A DNA stretch of 64,000 nucleotides from Prauserella halophila (GTDB lineage: Bacteria > Actinomycetota > Actinomycetes > Mycobacteriales > Pseudonocardiaceae): NCBI RefSeq assembly GCF_024171895.1, contig NZ_JAMTCQ010000009.1, positions 99,318-163,317 of the forward strand. Reading direction: 5' to 3'. The first letter of the stretch is position 1, and every line of letters begins with the position of its first letter. The notes under the pieces were generated by a model. That model was given only the letters and a program-made list of their open reading frames with translations. It ran no database searches and was not told where the DNA came from. A program made the translations under genes and the position numbers. Positions 7,918-18,319 of the stretch are shown piece after piece.

Positions 7918-9414
7918 GTGAACATCGACAACGATTCCGGTCTGATCGGTTCCGACCTGTCCGACGACGGGGCGGCCGAGTCGACCGCATCCGAAGCCGA
8001 GGCCGCTCCGGTCGAGTCGGATTCGGAATCCGGCGCCGCTGGGCTGGGTGCGGCGTTGCAGGACGATCCCGCTCGGCTGGAGCGAATGGTCACGGCCGTA
8101 CAGCTCGGTGACTCGGGCGAGGTCTCCGACATCGTCGGCCGTGCACGCAGCCGGCAGGACGGCTTCGCTTTCGACAACGAGCGGGCGATCGCCGACCGGC
8201 CGAACTGGGCGGCGCACGAGAGCAAGCAGCTCTACGCCTTCGCGACGGTCAACAACGTGCCGGGCAGCGCCGAGGAGATCGGCAGCTCGTGGGGGCGCCA
8301 CGGCACGACGTTGCAGCAGGTCTCCGAGGATCTCTACACCACGATCGACGAACTCGGCACCGCGTGGATCGGCCAGGCGGCCGGTGCTGCGCAGGGTGCG
8401 CTCGTCGGCATCGCCAACTCCAGCTCGCAGGCCGCCGAGGCGGCCAGGGCAATGGGCCAGCGACTGTCGCAGCAGGCCGCCGCTGCGGCGGACCTCAAGA
8501 AGATGCCGCAGCCGGAGGAGTTCGACCCGGCTTCCGAGACCGCGAACATGCTGGCCATGGGGCCGGCGGCGATGGTCGGCGACATGAAGGAGAAGTTCGA
8601 TCAGGCCCGCGCGGTCAAGGCCCAGCAGGTGCAGTACCTGAACACCTACACCGCCGCGATGTCCGAGGTCGACAACTCCACGCCGAGCTTCGGCCCCGAA
8701 TCGCTGGGCCTGAAGCAGGAGACGAACTCGGGCGGCACGAACCTCTCGTCGGTCGGCGGCCCCGGTGCGGTCGGTTCCGTCGGTTCCGGCGTGGCGGGCT
8801 CGGTCGGCGGTGTCCGCGGACCCGAGGGGCTGTCGGTACACGGCGGCCCTGCTCACCAGCCGGGGCCGCAGGCTCCGCAGCAGCCGGCACCGCAGACCCC
8901 GCAGGCCCCGCAGCAGCCGGCGGCACAGGCGCCCGCTGCGGGTGTTGCGTCCGCCGCGCAGGCGCCCGCGAGTTCCTCGGCCGGTGGCATCGGTGCCGCC
9001 GCGGCCGGTGCCGCGCTCGCCGGAGGCGGTGCCGCCGTGGCGGGCGGCCGTGCGTTGGCTAAGGGCAGCAAGACGAGTTCGGACAAGGACCAGGAGTCCG
9101 AGGGCGCGACGACGGCGCAGTCGCAGCAGGCGGCACAGCCCGCAGCGTCGGTGCAGCAACCGCAGAACTCGGGTATGCCGGGTGCAGGTGGTCTCATCGG
9201 TGGCCGTGAGGGCGCCGGGGTGGCGCCGCCGCCCGGCACTCCGATGGGTGGCGGCATGGGTGCCGCGGGTGCCGCAGCGGGTAAGGGGCAGGAAGGCGAG
9301 GAACACACGCACGCGTCCTTCCTCGTCGAGGCGGACCCGGACGACGTGTTCGGAGCCAATCAGGCGACGGCGCCGCCGGTGCTCGGCGCCTGGGGCCCGG
9401 ACGACGAGGAGTGA
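7918..9414 (+). CDS. PPE-like ESX substrate protein
   Basis: This 498-residue protein has an acidic N-terminal stretch (1-80). A helical domain of about residues 95-250 follows, containing a WIG tripeptide (150-152), comparable to the WXG turn of PPE and WXG100 proteins. The rest is a long Gly/Ala/Pro/Gln-rich tail (about 265-480), ending in a conserved-looking acidic segment (TAPPVLGAWGPDDEE). EspG chaperones recognise PPE proteins, and two espG-like genes follow directly, supporting the assignment. It starts with GTG. There is no signal peptide, as expected for type VII substrates. No PE partner is present; the preceding 122-residue protein could fill that role. Confidence 0.75.
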   Translation: MNIDNDSGLIGSDLSDDGAAESTASEAEAAPVESDSESGAAGLGAALQDDPARLERMVTAVQLGDSGEVSDIVGRARSRQDGFAFDNERAIADRPNWAAHESKQLYAFATVNNVPGSAEEIGSSWGRHGTTLQQVSEDLYTTIDELGTAWIGQAAGAAQGALVGIANSSSQAAEAARAMGQRLSQQAAAAADLKKMPQPEEFDPASETANMLAMGPAAMVGDMKEKFDQARAVKAQQVQYLNTYTAAMSEVDNSTPSFGPESLGLKQETNSGGTNLSSVGGPGAVGSVGSGVAGSVGGVRGPEGLSVHGGPAHQPGPQAPQQPAPQTPQAPQQPAAQAPAAGVASAAQAPASSSAGGIGAAAAGAALAGGGAAVAGGRALAKGSKTSSDKDQESEGATTAQSQQAAQPAASVQQPQNSGMPGAGGLIGGREGAGVAPPPGTPMGGGMGAAGAAAGKGQEGEEHTHASFLVEADPDDVFGANQATAPPVLGAWGPDDEE

Positions 9415-9420
9415 TGACCG

Positions 9421-10212
9421 TTGGCGGAGCGGCTCACGCCACTGGAGTTCGATTTCCTGTGGGAGTCGTTCGGCGCCGGTGAGCTGCCCTATCCGCTCGA
9501 GGTCCGATCGCACGGCGAGACGCTGGAGCAGCGAGCGGCACTGCGGGCGCAGAGCCTCGGCGAATTGGCGGCCCGGGGACTTGTCGACGAGTCCGGCAGG
9601 CCCGCGCCGCTGATCGAGGACTGGTTCGAGTGTCTCGCGACGGCTCAGGTGAGTCTGGACTCCGTGCAGGTCGACGCTCCGGACCACGAACCGCACCTGG
9701 CGGTCGCCGCGGCGCTGGGGCCGCAGGGCGTGCTGTTGATCTCGGATTCCGACGGCTACGTGCTCGACCGGGTACCCCCGGACGGTCTGGCCAGCGCTGT
9801 CGTGGGGCTGTTGCCCGCGGAGCGCCGCGGCGAGGAGAAGTCGATCACTGTGCCGCTCGAACAGCTGCTGTCCGGCTCCGGGGTGGACTTCCTGCAGCGG
9901 CGGGGGCAGGCAGGTCCCGACGGCAAGGCGGGTCCCGACGACGATCGCAAGGCCCTCGCGCGGCTCAACGCGCAACCGCGGCTGCGGGGCGGGCAGATCG
10001 GCGCCAACGCGCGCAACTCGTCGGGCGGCAGAACGCGGATGCCGGTGCTGAGCTGGTTCGACACCGAGTCCGGCCGTTACTTCACACAGGCCAGCCGCGG
10101 CCGCGACGGCCGGGACTGGATCACCATCGCCCCTGCGGACGCCCCGACGTTGCGGCACCGCCTGTCCGAGATGCTCGCCGGTGCAGCCGGCGCCGCGACG
10201 GCGCCACTGTGA
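9421..10212 (+). CDS. EspG-family ESX secretion chaperone, copy 1
   Basis: This 263-residue protein matches the EspG (ESX secretion-associated) family, cytosolic chaperones that bind PE/PPE substrates and keep them soluble until export. The N-terminal LTPLEFDFLWESFGAGELPYPL (first 20: LTPLEFDFLWESFGAGELPY) and the C-terminal WFDTESGRYF and APAD segments are shared with the next gene. It starts with TTG at 9421, six bases past the PPE-like stop; no in-frame ATG or GTG would preserve the conserved N-terminus. It is probably translationally coupled to the PPE-like gene. Confidence 0.85.
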   Translation: MAERLTPLEFDFLWESFGAGELPYPLEVRSHGETLEQRAALRAQSLGELAARGLVDESGRPAPLIEDWFECLATAQVSLDSVQVDAPDHEPHLAVAAALGPQGVLLISDSDGYVLDRVPPDGLASAVVGLLPAERRGEEKSITVPLEQLLSGSGVDFLQRRGQAGPDGKAGPDDDRKALARLNAQPRLRGGQIGANARNSSGGRTRMPVLSWFDTESGRYFTQASRGRDGRDWITIAPADAPTLRHRLSEMLAGAAGAATAPL

Positions 10213-10301
10213 CGGTGAGCAGGGAGAAGCGCTGACGAGGTCGGTTCATGTTCACGCACCAGACGAGCACCATCGCCAGTTCAGAATTGGTCGGGAGGAC
10301 C

Positions 10302-11090
10302 GTGCCCACCCAGGAGTTCTTCAGCCCGGTCACGTTCGACTTCCTGTGGGAGCGGATGGGGGCGGGTGAGTTGCCGTACCCGTTGAAGGTCACGTCCCAC
10401 GGCGAGACCGAGCATCAGCGGCGCAGGTTTCGCGACGGTGCGGAGCAGGAGATCGAGGCCCGCGGCATCGAGGGTTCGCCGGTCGAGGGCTGGCTGGACC
10501 TGCTGGGCAGGGCTTCGGTGACGGTGGACGCACTGTTCATCCCGGAGTTCCAGCACCCGCCGGTGGGCGCGATCGCGGCCTCGGACGGCAAACAGGCGGT
10601 GCTCGCCGTTCAGGACCGTGAGGGTTTGCGGCTGAGCCCGGCCTATCCCGACGGCGTGGCATCGGCGGTGGTCGACCTGCTGCCGCAGGCTCGGCGAGGC
10701 ACGGAAGCGTCGATCACGCTGCCGCTCGGTGAGGCGCTGCAGGCGCGGCCGGACCGCACCGGGGCGCTCGCGGGCAGGAGCGGTGGTGACGCCGACGGCG
10801 GCCGCAAGCGCGGCGGCTTCGCCGACCGCACCCGGGACCCGCGGGAGGCGTACTCGCAGCTCATCGCTCAGCCGCGGCTGCGGGGCGGTCAGCTTGCAGC
10901 GAACAGCAAGGACGAGCTGGGCTACAAGAAGCGGTCGGCCGTGCTCGCGTGGTTCGACACGGCGACGGGCCGGTACCTGAGCACGTCCGCGTCCGGCGGC
11001 GACGGCAGTGAGTGGGTGACCGTGGCTCCTGCGGATGCGAAGACGCTGCGCAGCAGGCTCGGTGAGCTGCTGGCCGGGGTCGGCCGCTGA
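10302..11090 (+). CDS. EspG-family ESX secretion chaperone, copy 2
   Basis: This is a paralogue of the preceding gene. It shares FDFLWE/GAGELPYPL near the N-terminus, the middle PDGVASAVVDLLP block and the AQPRLRGGQ/WFDTATGRYL C-terminal blocks. GTG at 10302 gives 262 residues and the same N-terminus as its sister. ATG at 10248 (280 residues) is possible and has GAGG at a better distance. Two EspG copies may serve different substrates or form a heterodimer. No eccC, eccD or mycP gene lies in the window, so the export machinery must be elsewhere. Confidence 0.82.
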   Translation: MPTQEFFSPVTFDFLWERMGAGELPYPLKVTSHGETEHQRRRFRDGAEQEIEARGIEGSPVEGWLDLLGRASVTVDALFIPEFQHPPVGAIAASDGKQAVLAVQDREGLRLSPAYPDGVASAVVDLLPQARRGTEASITLPLGEALQARPDRTGALAGRSGGDADGGRKRGGFADRTRDPREAYSQLIAQPRLRGGQLAANSKDELGYKKRSAVLAWFDTATGRYLSTSASGGDGSEWVTVAPADAKTLRSRLGELLAGVGR

Positions 11091-11405
11091 CCGCAGAGCC
11101 CGATGCGCCCGCTCGGCGGACCCGGTCCGCGGGTGATCACGTGACGCTGCGCACGCGGCGGGAACACGCACCCGGCGGTGTCCGTTGACCTATCGGTGAC
11201 GGCTGTGCACCTGCGGCCGTAGCCGAACGCACGGATTTCCTCGAGGATGCCCCGATGACCCAGTTCACCGGGCGGTACCCTGATGGAACGGCATTCGCCG
11301 CGGGAGTGCGAACCGTGCACCAGCGGGAGTTGACAAGACCGTGACGGCGGAAGTCACCACCCACCGCCTAACCAGGGAGGGCCGAGGCCGCAACGGCCGG
11401 ATCTA
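11091..11405 (+). promoter_or_regulatory. ftsH upstream region
   Basis: This 315-base stretch holds no convincing gene. Promoter-like pieces are TACCCT near 11276 and TTGACA near 11331. GGGAGGG lies near 11376, somewhat far from the ATG. No operator was recognised. Confidence 0.4.
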
Positions 11406-13910
<2,505 letters not shown>

Positions 13911-13935
13911 CGAGGTTTCCGAGAACGGGCACGCG

Positions 13936-14550
13936 ATGGTCGACGAGGACAGCGTCGACGCACCGCGTGCCACGGGTCGGTCGTTCGATCAGGCACGCGC
14001 GGAGGCGGCCGTGCGTGAGCTGTTGCTCGCGTGTGGTGAGGACCCGGACCGGGACGGGTTGCGTGAGACACCCGCTCGGGTGGCGCGGGCGTACCGCGAG
14101 ATGTTCGGAGGGCTCTACAACGATCCGGACCACGTGCTGGACCGGACGTTCGACGAGAGTCACGAAGAGCTCGTGCTGGTGACGGACATTCCGCTGTTCA
14201 GCCAGTGCGAACATCATCTGGTGCCCTTCCACGGAGTGGCTCACGTCGGCTACATCCCGAATGCGCAGGGCAAGGTGACGGGGCTGTCGAAACTGGCACG
14301 GCTCGTCGACCTGTACGCGAAGCGGCCGCAGGTGCAGGAACGGCTGACGACGCAGGTCGCCGACGCGCTGGATCGCAAGCTGAACCCGCGCGGCGTGATC
14401 GTGGTGCTCGAGGCGGAGCACCTCTGCATGGCGATGCGGGGCATCCGCAAGCCGGGCGCGCGCACCACGACGTCGGCCGTTCGCGGGATCATGGAGCGTT
14501 CGGCGACCTCGCGTGCGGAAGCGTTGCAGCTGATCAAGGGGAACCGGTGA
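13936..14550 (+). CDS. folE: GTP cyclohydrolase I
   Basis: FolE converts GTP to 7,8-dihydroneopterin triphosphate, the first step of folate synthesis. Zinc-site residues are visible in SQCEHH (C91, H94) and in the later HLCMAMRG segment. [26 protein letters not shown] is the family signature region. ATG at 13936 gives a normal 204 residues; it lies 25 bases after ftsH. The stop overlaps the folP start (GTGA), implying coupled translation through the pathway. Confidence 0.96.
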   Translation: MVDEDSVDAPRATGRSFDQARAEAAVRELLLACGEDPDRDGLRETPARVARAYREMFGGLYNDPDHVLDRTFDESHEELVLVTDIPLFSQCEHHLVPFHGVAHVGYIPNAQGKVTGLSKLARLVDLYAKRPQVQERLTTQVADALDRKLNPRGVIVVLEAEHLCMAMRGIRKPGARTTTSAVRGIMERSATSRAEALQLIKGNR

Positions 14551-15386
14551 ACGAGCGCATTCCGACGGCCGACCGCTGTGTGGTGATGGGCGTTCTGAAC
14601 GTCACGCCGAACTCGTTCTCCGACGGCGGCAGGTACCTGAGCCAGGAGGACGCGCTCGCGCACGCGCACGCGATGTGGCGGCGGGGCGCGGACATCGTCG
14701 ACGTCGGCGGTGAGTCGACGCGCCCCGGTTCCGATCGGGTCGACGCCGACACCGAGTTGGCGCGGGTGGTGCCGGTGGTGCGACAGCTCGCCGCAGACGG
14801 TGTCCCGCTGTCGGTGGACACGACGCGTGCCACGGTCGCGGAAGCCGCCGTCGAGGCGGGTGCGCAGATCATCAACGACGTCTCGGGCGGTCTGGCCGAC
14901 CCGAACATGCCGACGGTCGCCGCGCGGACCGGTGTTCCGTTCGTGATCATGCACTGGCGCGGGCACAGCAAGGACATGAATGCGCTGGCCGAGTACACCG
15001 ATGTGGTGGCCGAGGTGCGCGACGAGCTGAGTGCGCGGGCCGACGCGGCGCTGGCGGCGGGCGTCACGGCCGACTCGATCGTCCTCGATCCGGGGCTGGG
15101 ATTCGCCAAGCGTGCCGAGCACGACTGGGCGCTGCTGCAGCGGCTGGACGAGTTCATCGGCATGGGCTTTCCGGTGCTGGTCGGCGCCTCGCGGAAGCGT
15201 TTCCTCGGTGCTCTGCTCGCCGACGCCGAAGGTGAGCCGCGGCCCGCGTCGGGCCGGGAGGTCGCGACGGCGTCGATCTCGGCGCTGTCCGCGGCGGCGG
15301 GCGCGTGGGGCGTGCGGGTGCACGACGTCGGCGCGTCGCTGGACGCCGTGAAGGTCACCGCCGCCTGGTCCAAGGGTGGTGGCTGA
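14547..15386 (+). CDS. folP: Dihydropteroate synthase
   Basis: FolP condenses p-aminobenzoate with hydroxymethyl-dihydropterin pyrophosphate to give dihydropteroate; sulfonamides target this enzyme. The signatures [14 protein letters not shown] and [11 protein letters not shown] are present, as is the closing lysine/arginine region GASRKRF. The GTG start overlaps the folE stop by four bases, with AAGGGG upstream. At 279 residues its length is normal. folB follows two bases after the stop. Confidence 0.97.
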   Translation: MNERIPTADRCVVMGVLNVTPNSFSDGGRYLSQEDALAHAHAMWRRGADIVDVGGESTRPGSDRVDADTELARVVPVVRQLAADGVPLSVDTTRATVAEAAVEAGAQIINDVSGGLADPNMPTVAARTGVPFVIMHWRGHSKDMNALAEYTDVVAEVRDELSARADAALAAGVTADSIVLDPGLGFAKRAEHDWALLQRLDEFIGMGFPVLVGASRKRFLGALLADAEGEPRPASGREVATASISALSAAAGAWGVRVHDVGASLDAVKVTAAWSKGGG

Positions 15387-15388
15387 GA

Positions 15389-15772
15389 GTGCCGGACGTG
15401 CCGTCGTCGGAGGTGCGCGACCGCATCACGCTGACGGGCCTGCGCGTGTTCGGTCGGCACGGTGTGTTCGACCACGAGAAGCGTGACGGTCAGGAGTTCG
15501 TCGTCGACATCACGGCGTGGCTGGACCTGACGCGCGCCGCGGCCTCGGACGAGCTGAGCGAGACGTTGCACTACGGCGAGCTGGCGCAGCTGGCTGCCGA
15601 CATCGTGGGTGGCGAGCCCTGCGACCTCATCGAGGCCGTTGCGGGCCGGATCGCCGACGAGGTGATGCGCGACGAACGGTTGTCGGCGGTCGAGGTGACG
15701 GTGCACAAGCCGACGGCGCCGATCCCGCTGACGTTCGCCGACGTCGCAGTGACCGTCGCGAGGCAGCGTTGA
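15389..15772 (+). CDS. folB: Dihydroneopterin aldolase
   Basis: FolB cleaves 7,8-dihydroneopterin to 6-hydroxymethyl-dihydropterin and glycolaldehyde. The 127-residue product carries the family pattern GLRVFGRHGVFDHEKRDGQ near the N-terminus and the conserved VHKPTAPIPLTFADV at the C-terminus. GTG at 15389 follows the folP stop by two bases, so coupling is likely. A 175-base spacer, unusually long for this operon, separates it from folK. Confidence 0.94.
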   Translation: MPDVPSSEVRDRITLTGLRVFGRHGVFDHEKRDGQEFVVDITAWLDLTRAAASDELSETLHYGELAQLAADIVGGEPCDLIEAVAGRIADEVMRDERLSAVEVTVHKPTAPIPLTFADVAVTVARQR

Positions 15773-15947
15773 CCCCGGCCATACGCGGCAGGCCAGCGGG
15801 TGGAGTGCCTCCTTCGCATAACGCGCCCGTCTGGGCGGCGGTGGGAGACGGGCGGGAGCCCCGAATCTTCCCTTCACGTAGTGGACTTCGTGCCTGTCGG
15901 AGCTGGACGCCCCCGAGGGCGCCTCGCGGACTTCCGGGAGACAGCCG
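15773..15947 (+). repeat. folB-folK spacer with degenerate repeat element
   Basis: No gene is visible. The sequence CCCCGAATCTTCCCTTCAC near 15858-15876 resembles CCCCAAATGTTCCCTTCGC at 16492-16510 and the hairpin repeat at 1214-1275. It appears to be a degenerate member of the same dispersed family, here between two genes on one strand. Confidence 0.45.
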
Positions 15948-16439
15948 ATGAGCAGGGCGGTGTTGTCGCTGGGGTCGAACCTCGGCGACCGGTTGTCGTA
16001 TCTGCGGCTGGCCGTCGACGGTCTGCGCGACTCCCTCGTCGCGGTGTCGAGCGTGTACGAGACCGCCCCCTGGGGTGTGACCGACCAGCCCGACTTCCTC
16101 AACGCGGTGTGCATCGTGGCCGACCCGGCGCGCGACCACTGGGCGTGGCTGCGCGCCGGGCAGGCGCTCGAACGCGAAGCCGAGCGCGTGCGGGAGCAGC
16201 GATGGGGGCCGCGGACGCTCGACGTCGACGTGGTGTCGGTCGACGGCGTGCGCTCGGCCGACCCGGAACTGCGACTGCCGCATCCGGGAACGGCCGAGCG
16301 GGCGACCGTGCTCGTCCCGTGGCTCGAGCTCGACCCGGACGCCGAGGTGTCGGATGTCGGGCGCGCCGACGCGCTACTCGCCGCCCTGCCCGCCGCCGAC
16401 CGCGACGGCGTACGCAAGCGCGCCGACCTCTCCCTCTGA
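15948..16439 (+). CDS. folK: Hydroxymethyl-dihydropterin pyrophosphokinase
   Basis: FolK transfers pyrophosphate from ATP to 6-hydroxymethyl-dihydropterin, preparing the FolP substrate. LGSNLGDR at the N-terminus and WGPRTLDVDVV (with the metal-binding aspartates) are the family motifs. At 163 residues it is complete. GGGAGA precedes the ATG. It is followed by a gene on the opposite strand instead of the DUF3180 gene that usually comes next. Confidence 0.95.
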   Translation: MSRAVLSLGSNLGDRLSYLRLAVDGLRDSLVAVSSVYETAPWGVTDQPDFLNAVCIVADPARDHWAWLRAGQALEREAERVREQRWGPRTLDVDVVSVDGVRSADPELRLPHPGTAERATVLVPWLELDPDAEVSDVGRADALLAALPAADRDGVRKRADLSL

Positions 16440-16452
16440 GCCACCCGCGGCG

Positions 16453-16511
16453 GCGCCCCCAAGGGCACCTTCGGGGCGTCCAACACCCCAAATGTTCCCT
16501 TCGCGCGTCGC
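16453..16511. repeat. CCCCAAGG/CCTTCGGGGC repeat between convergent genes
   Basis: This spacer between folK and the MerR gene carries CCCCCAAGGGCACCTTCGGGG, a near-perfect hairpin of the type at 1214-1275 (first 20 bases CCCCCAAGGGCACCTTCGGG). A second diverged unit is CCCCAAATGTTCCCTTCGC. A terminator role is plausible but there is no T-tract. Confidence 0.55.
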
Positions 16512-16520
16512 GCCGATGGA

Positions 16521-17501
16521 CTACGCCGACGCGCGCACCGCCGACACGACCCACTTCGTCGCCGCGACGCGGGTGGGCACGGGAGGCCAGCCGTTGATGA
16601 TCGCCAACAGCTGCCAGTAGCGCTCGGCCCGGGCGTCTCCGCCCGCGTCGATCTGCCCGGCCAGCCACCTGCGGTACTCGGGGCTGTCCGCCGGTTCGGG
16701 TGCGCCGTCGCCCGCGAACCACGCGGACGTGTCGGCCTCGCCGAGCGAGGCTCGCACGATCTCGTCGGCCAGCGCCCGGCCCTCGGCCGATTCCGGCGAC
16801 AGACCGGAGTCGAGGAGTCCCTGCGCCCGCGCGTGCCAGTCCTCCCACCGCTCGCGCTGCGCCCGCGAGAACGCGTCGATGTCGTGGCCGGCCTCGCGCC
16901 GCTGCGCCTGCTGCTCGCTCATGCCCCGGATGAGGGCCCGGAACTCGGCGTCGGACACGAGCTCGGCGAATTCGATCCACGCGTCCAGCTGCTCCGGCGT
17001 CGGTTCGTCGGGCAGCTCGGGCTTGGCCGACCGCATCCACGCGTAGAACTCCGAGTCCACGTCGAGGCCCTTGCTCACCTCGTCCCAGAACTCGTCGACC
17101 AGCCGGTTGCGCTCCTCGTCCGACATCGATGCCAATTTGTTCATCAGTTCCACCTCTTCCAGTTCGGATTCACGGTTCGCGACCGCCCGCAGCACCGCCC
17201 TGCGGTGCCGTAGCACGCGGAGGCGGTCGTCGAGCGCGGCCACGTGCGCGCTCGCCAGTTCCGCCACCGTCGACGCTCCTGCCAGCACCCGCTCGATGTC
17301 CGCCAGTGCGAGGCCGAGTTCGCGCAGTGTGCGCACGAGTTCGAGCCGCGCCAACGCGGTGGCGTCGTAGAGCCGGTAGCCGGCAGCGGTGCGATCGGCC
17401 GGAGGGACGAGACCCTGATCGGAGTAGAACCGGATCGTCTTCACCGGCAGGGCAGTGCGACGTGCCAGTTCGCCGATCGTGAACGTTCCCGATGGGGTCA
17501 T
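16521..17501 (-). CDS. MerR-family regulator with TipAS-like effector domain
   Basis: The 326-residue protein has an N-terminal MerR winged helix-turn-helix (residues 4-72, FTIGELARRTALPVKTIRFYSDQGL) and a dimerisation helix near 80-115. A long C-terminal region of about 200 residues (EFWDEVSKGLD onward) looks like the TipAS/antibiotic-binding class. Such proteins usually sense a small hydrophobic molecule and activate transcription. ATG at 17501 has a strong GGAGG upstream. A palindrome with a 19-bp promoter spacer lies just before it, suggesting autoregulation. It is inserted against the grain of the folate operon. Confidence 0.85.
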   Translation of the reverse strand: MTPSGTFTIGELARRTALPVKTIRFYSDQGLVPPADRTAAGYRLYDATALARLELVRTLRELGLALADIERVLAGASTVAELASAHVAALDDRLRVLRHRRAVLRAVANRESELEEVELMNKLASMSDEERNRLVDEFWDEVSKGLDVDSEFYAWMRSAKPELPDEPTPEQLDAWIEFAELVSDAEFRALIRGMSEQQAQRREAGHDIDAFSRAQRERWEDWHARAQGLLDSGLSPESAEGRALADEIVRASLGEADTSAWFAGDGAPEPADSPEYRRWLAGQIDAGGDARAERYWQLLAIINGWPPVPTRVAATKWVVSAVRASA

Positions 17502-17520
17502 CTCCGCCTCCACGAATCCG

Positions 17521-17551
17521 AGCCTCGAGGCTCCAGTCGCTGGAGAGTCAA
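17521..17551 (-). promoter_or_regulatory. MerR-type promoter/operator with 19-bp spacer
   Basis: On the minus strand, TTGACT (17546-17551) and GAGGCT (17521-17526) are separated by 19 bases. That spacer contains a perfect inverted repeat CTCCAG-N3-CTGGAG (17531-17545). Overlong spacers with a central palindrome are the hallmark of MerR-activated promoters. The likely target is the regulator's own gene. Confidence 0.85.
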
Positions 17552-17632
17552 CCGCAATGGCCGTCTCGATGCTCGACGCCTGCCGCGTCGGCGCCCGGCA
17601 GCTCGGGAATCGGGGCGGGCGACCGGCGCAGG

Positions 17633-17742
17633 GGAAGGACACACGGGCAGGACACACGGGAAGAGGCAGCCGCGCCGGCAGCGCGTCGTCGGGTGGCGGT
17701 CGGGTGCAGGACACGCGGGCCCGGGTGCAGGACACGCGGTGA
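17633..17742 (+). repeat. GTGCAGGACACGCG direct repeats
   Basis: Two copies of a 21-bp unit containing GTGCAGGACACGCGGGCC start at 17702 and 17723; two shorter GGACACACGGG copies lie at about 17636-17666. The motif is the reverse complement of GCGTGTCCTGCAC at 33100-33112. It lies between divergent genes, unlike the other arrays. Confidence 0.7.
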
Positions 17743-17776
17743 GGTTGCGGGGGCCGTTGCGGCTGCGGGGTCCCAG

Positions 17777-17782
17777 TACGGT
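17777..17782 (+). promoter_or_regulatory. -10 element (TACGGT), leaderless type
   Basis: TACGGT ends 6 bases before the ATG at 17789. Confidence 0.6.
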
Positions 17783-17788
17783 GGGGAC

Positions 17789-18232
17789 ATGCACTTCACG
17801 CGCCCTCGTGAGCTGGTCGTCGCCGGGCTGGTCGGGCTCGTTGCGGTGTATCTGCTCTTCGAGTTCGCGTACGGGCAGCTGCCGAGTCTGCCGACTCTCG
17901 CGGGTACGACGTTGCTGGCGCTGGCCGTGATCGAGACCGTGCTGGCGTTCACGGTGCGCAGCCGCGTCCGAGAAGGACGCGTCGTCACGGGTCTCGGTAT
18001 CGCCCGCGCGGTCGCGCTCGCGAAGGCGTCGTCACTGCTGGGGGCACTCATGCTCGGCGCCTGGCTCGCAGGAGTGGCTTTCCTCGCGCCGCGGGCGAGC
18101 GATCTCACGGCGGCCGCCGACGACCTGCCGGCCGCCATCGTCGGAGCCGCGTGCGCAGCGGTGTTGATCGGTGCGGCACTGTGGCTCGAATACTGTTGTC
18201 GCGCACCGGACACCGCCGACCGCGACGAGTGA
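17789..18232 (+). CDS. DUF3180 membrane protein
   Basis: This 147-residue protein has four predicted membrane segments (about 10-27, 33-52, 75-97 and 112-132) and short hydrophilic ends. It matches the DUF3180 family, which commonly follows folK in actinobacteria (Rv3605c in M. tuberculosis). Its function is unknown. Here it is separated from folK by the MerR gene and has its own leaderless-type promoter. The open frame runs further upstream, but only through repeats. ATG at 17789 gives the expected family length. Confidence 0.85.
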   Translation: MHFTRPRELVVAGLVGLVAVYLLFEFAYGQLPSLPTLAGTTLLALAVIETVLAFTVRSRVREGRVVTGLGIARAVALAKASSLLGALMLGAWLAGVAFLAPRASDLTAAADDLPAAIVGAACAAVLIGAALWLEYCCRAPDTADRDE

Positions 18233-18306
18233 TCAGCACCGACCGGCCGGCGATCAGAACGCGCCGCTCGAAGTACCGACGAGGTCACGATCCGGCAACC
18301 GGAAGG

Positions 18307-18312
18307 TACGGT
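18307..18312 (+). promoter_or_regulatory. -10 element (TACGGT), leaderless type
   Basis: TACGGT ends 7 bases before the ATG at 18320. Confidence 0.6.
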
Positions 18313-18319
18313 ATCGGGC

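Noticed and set aside
7147-10158. 1003-codon minus-strand frame
   Set aside because: It covers the ESX-associated genes in antisense. The plus-strand products have recognisable families.
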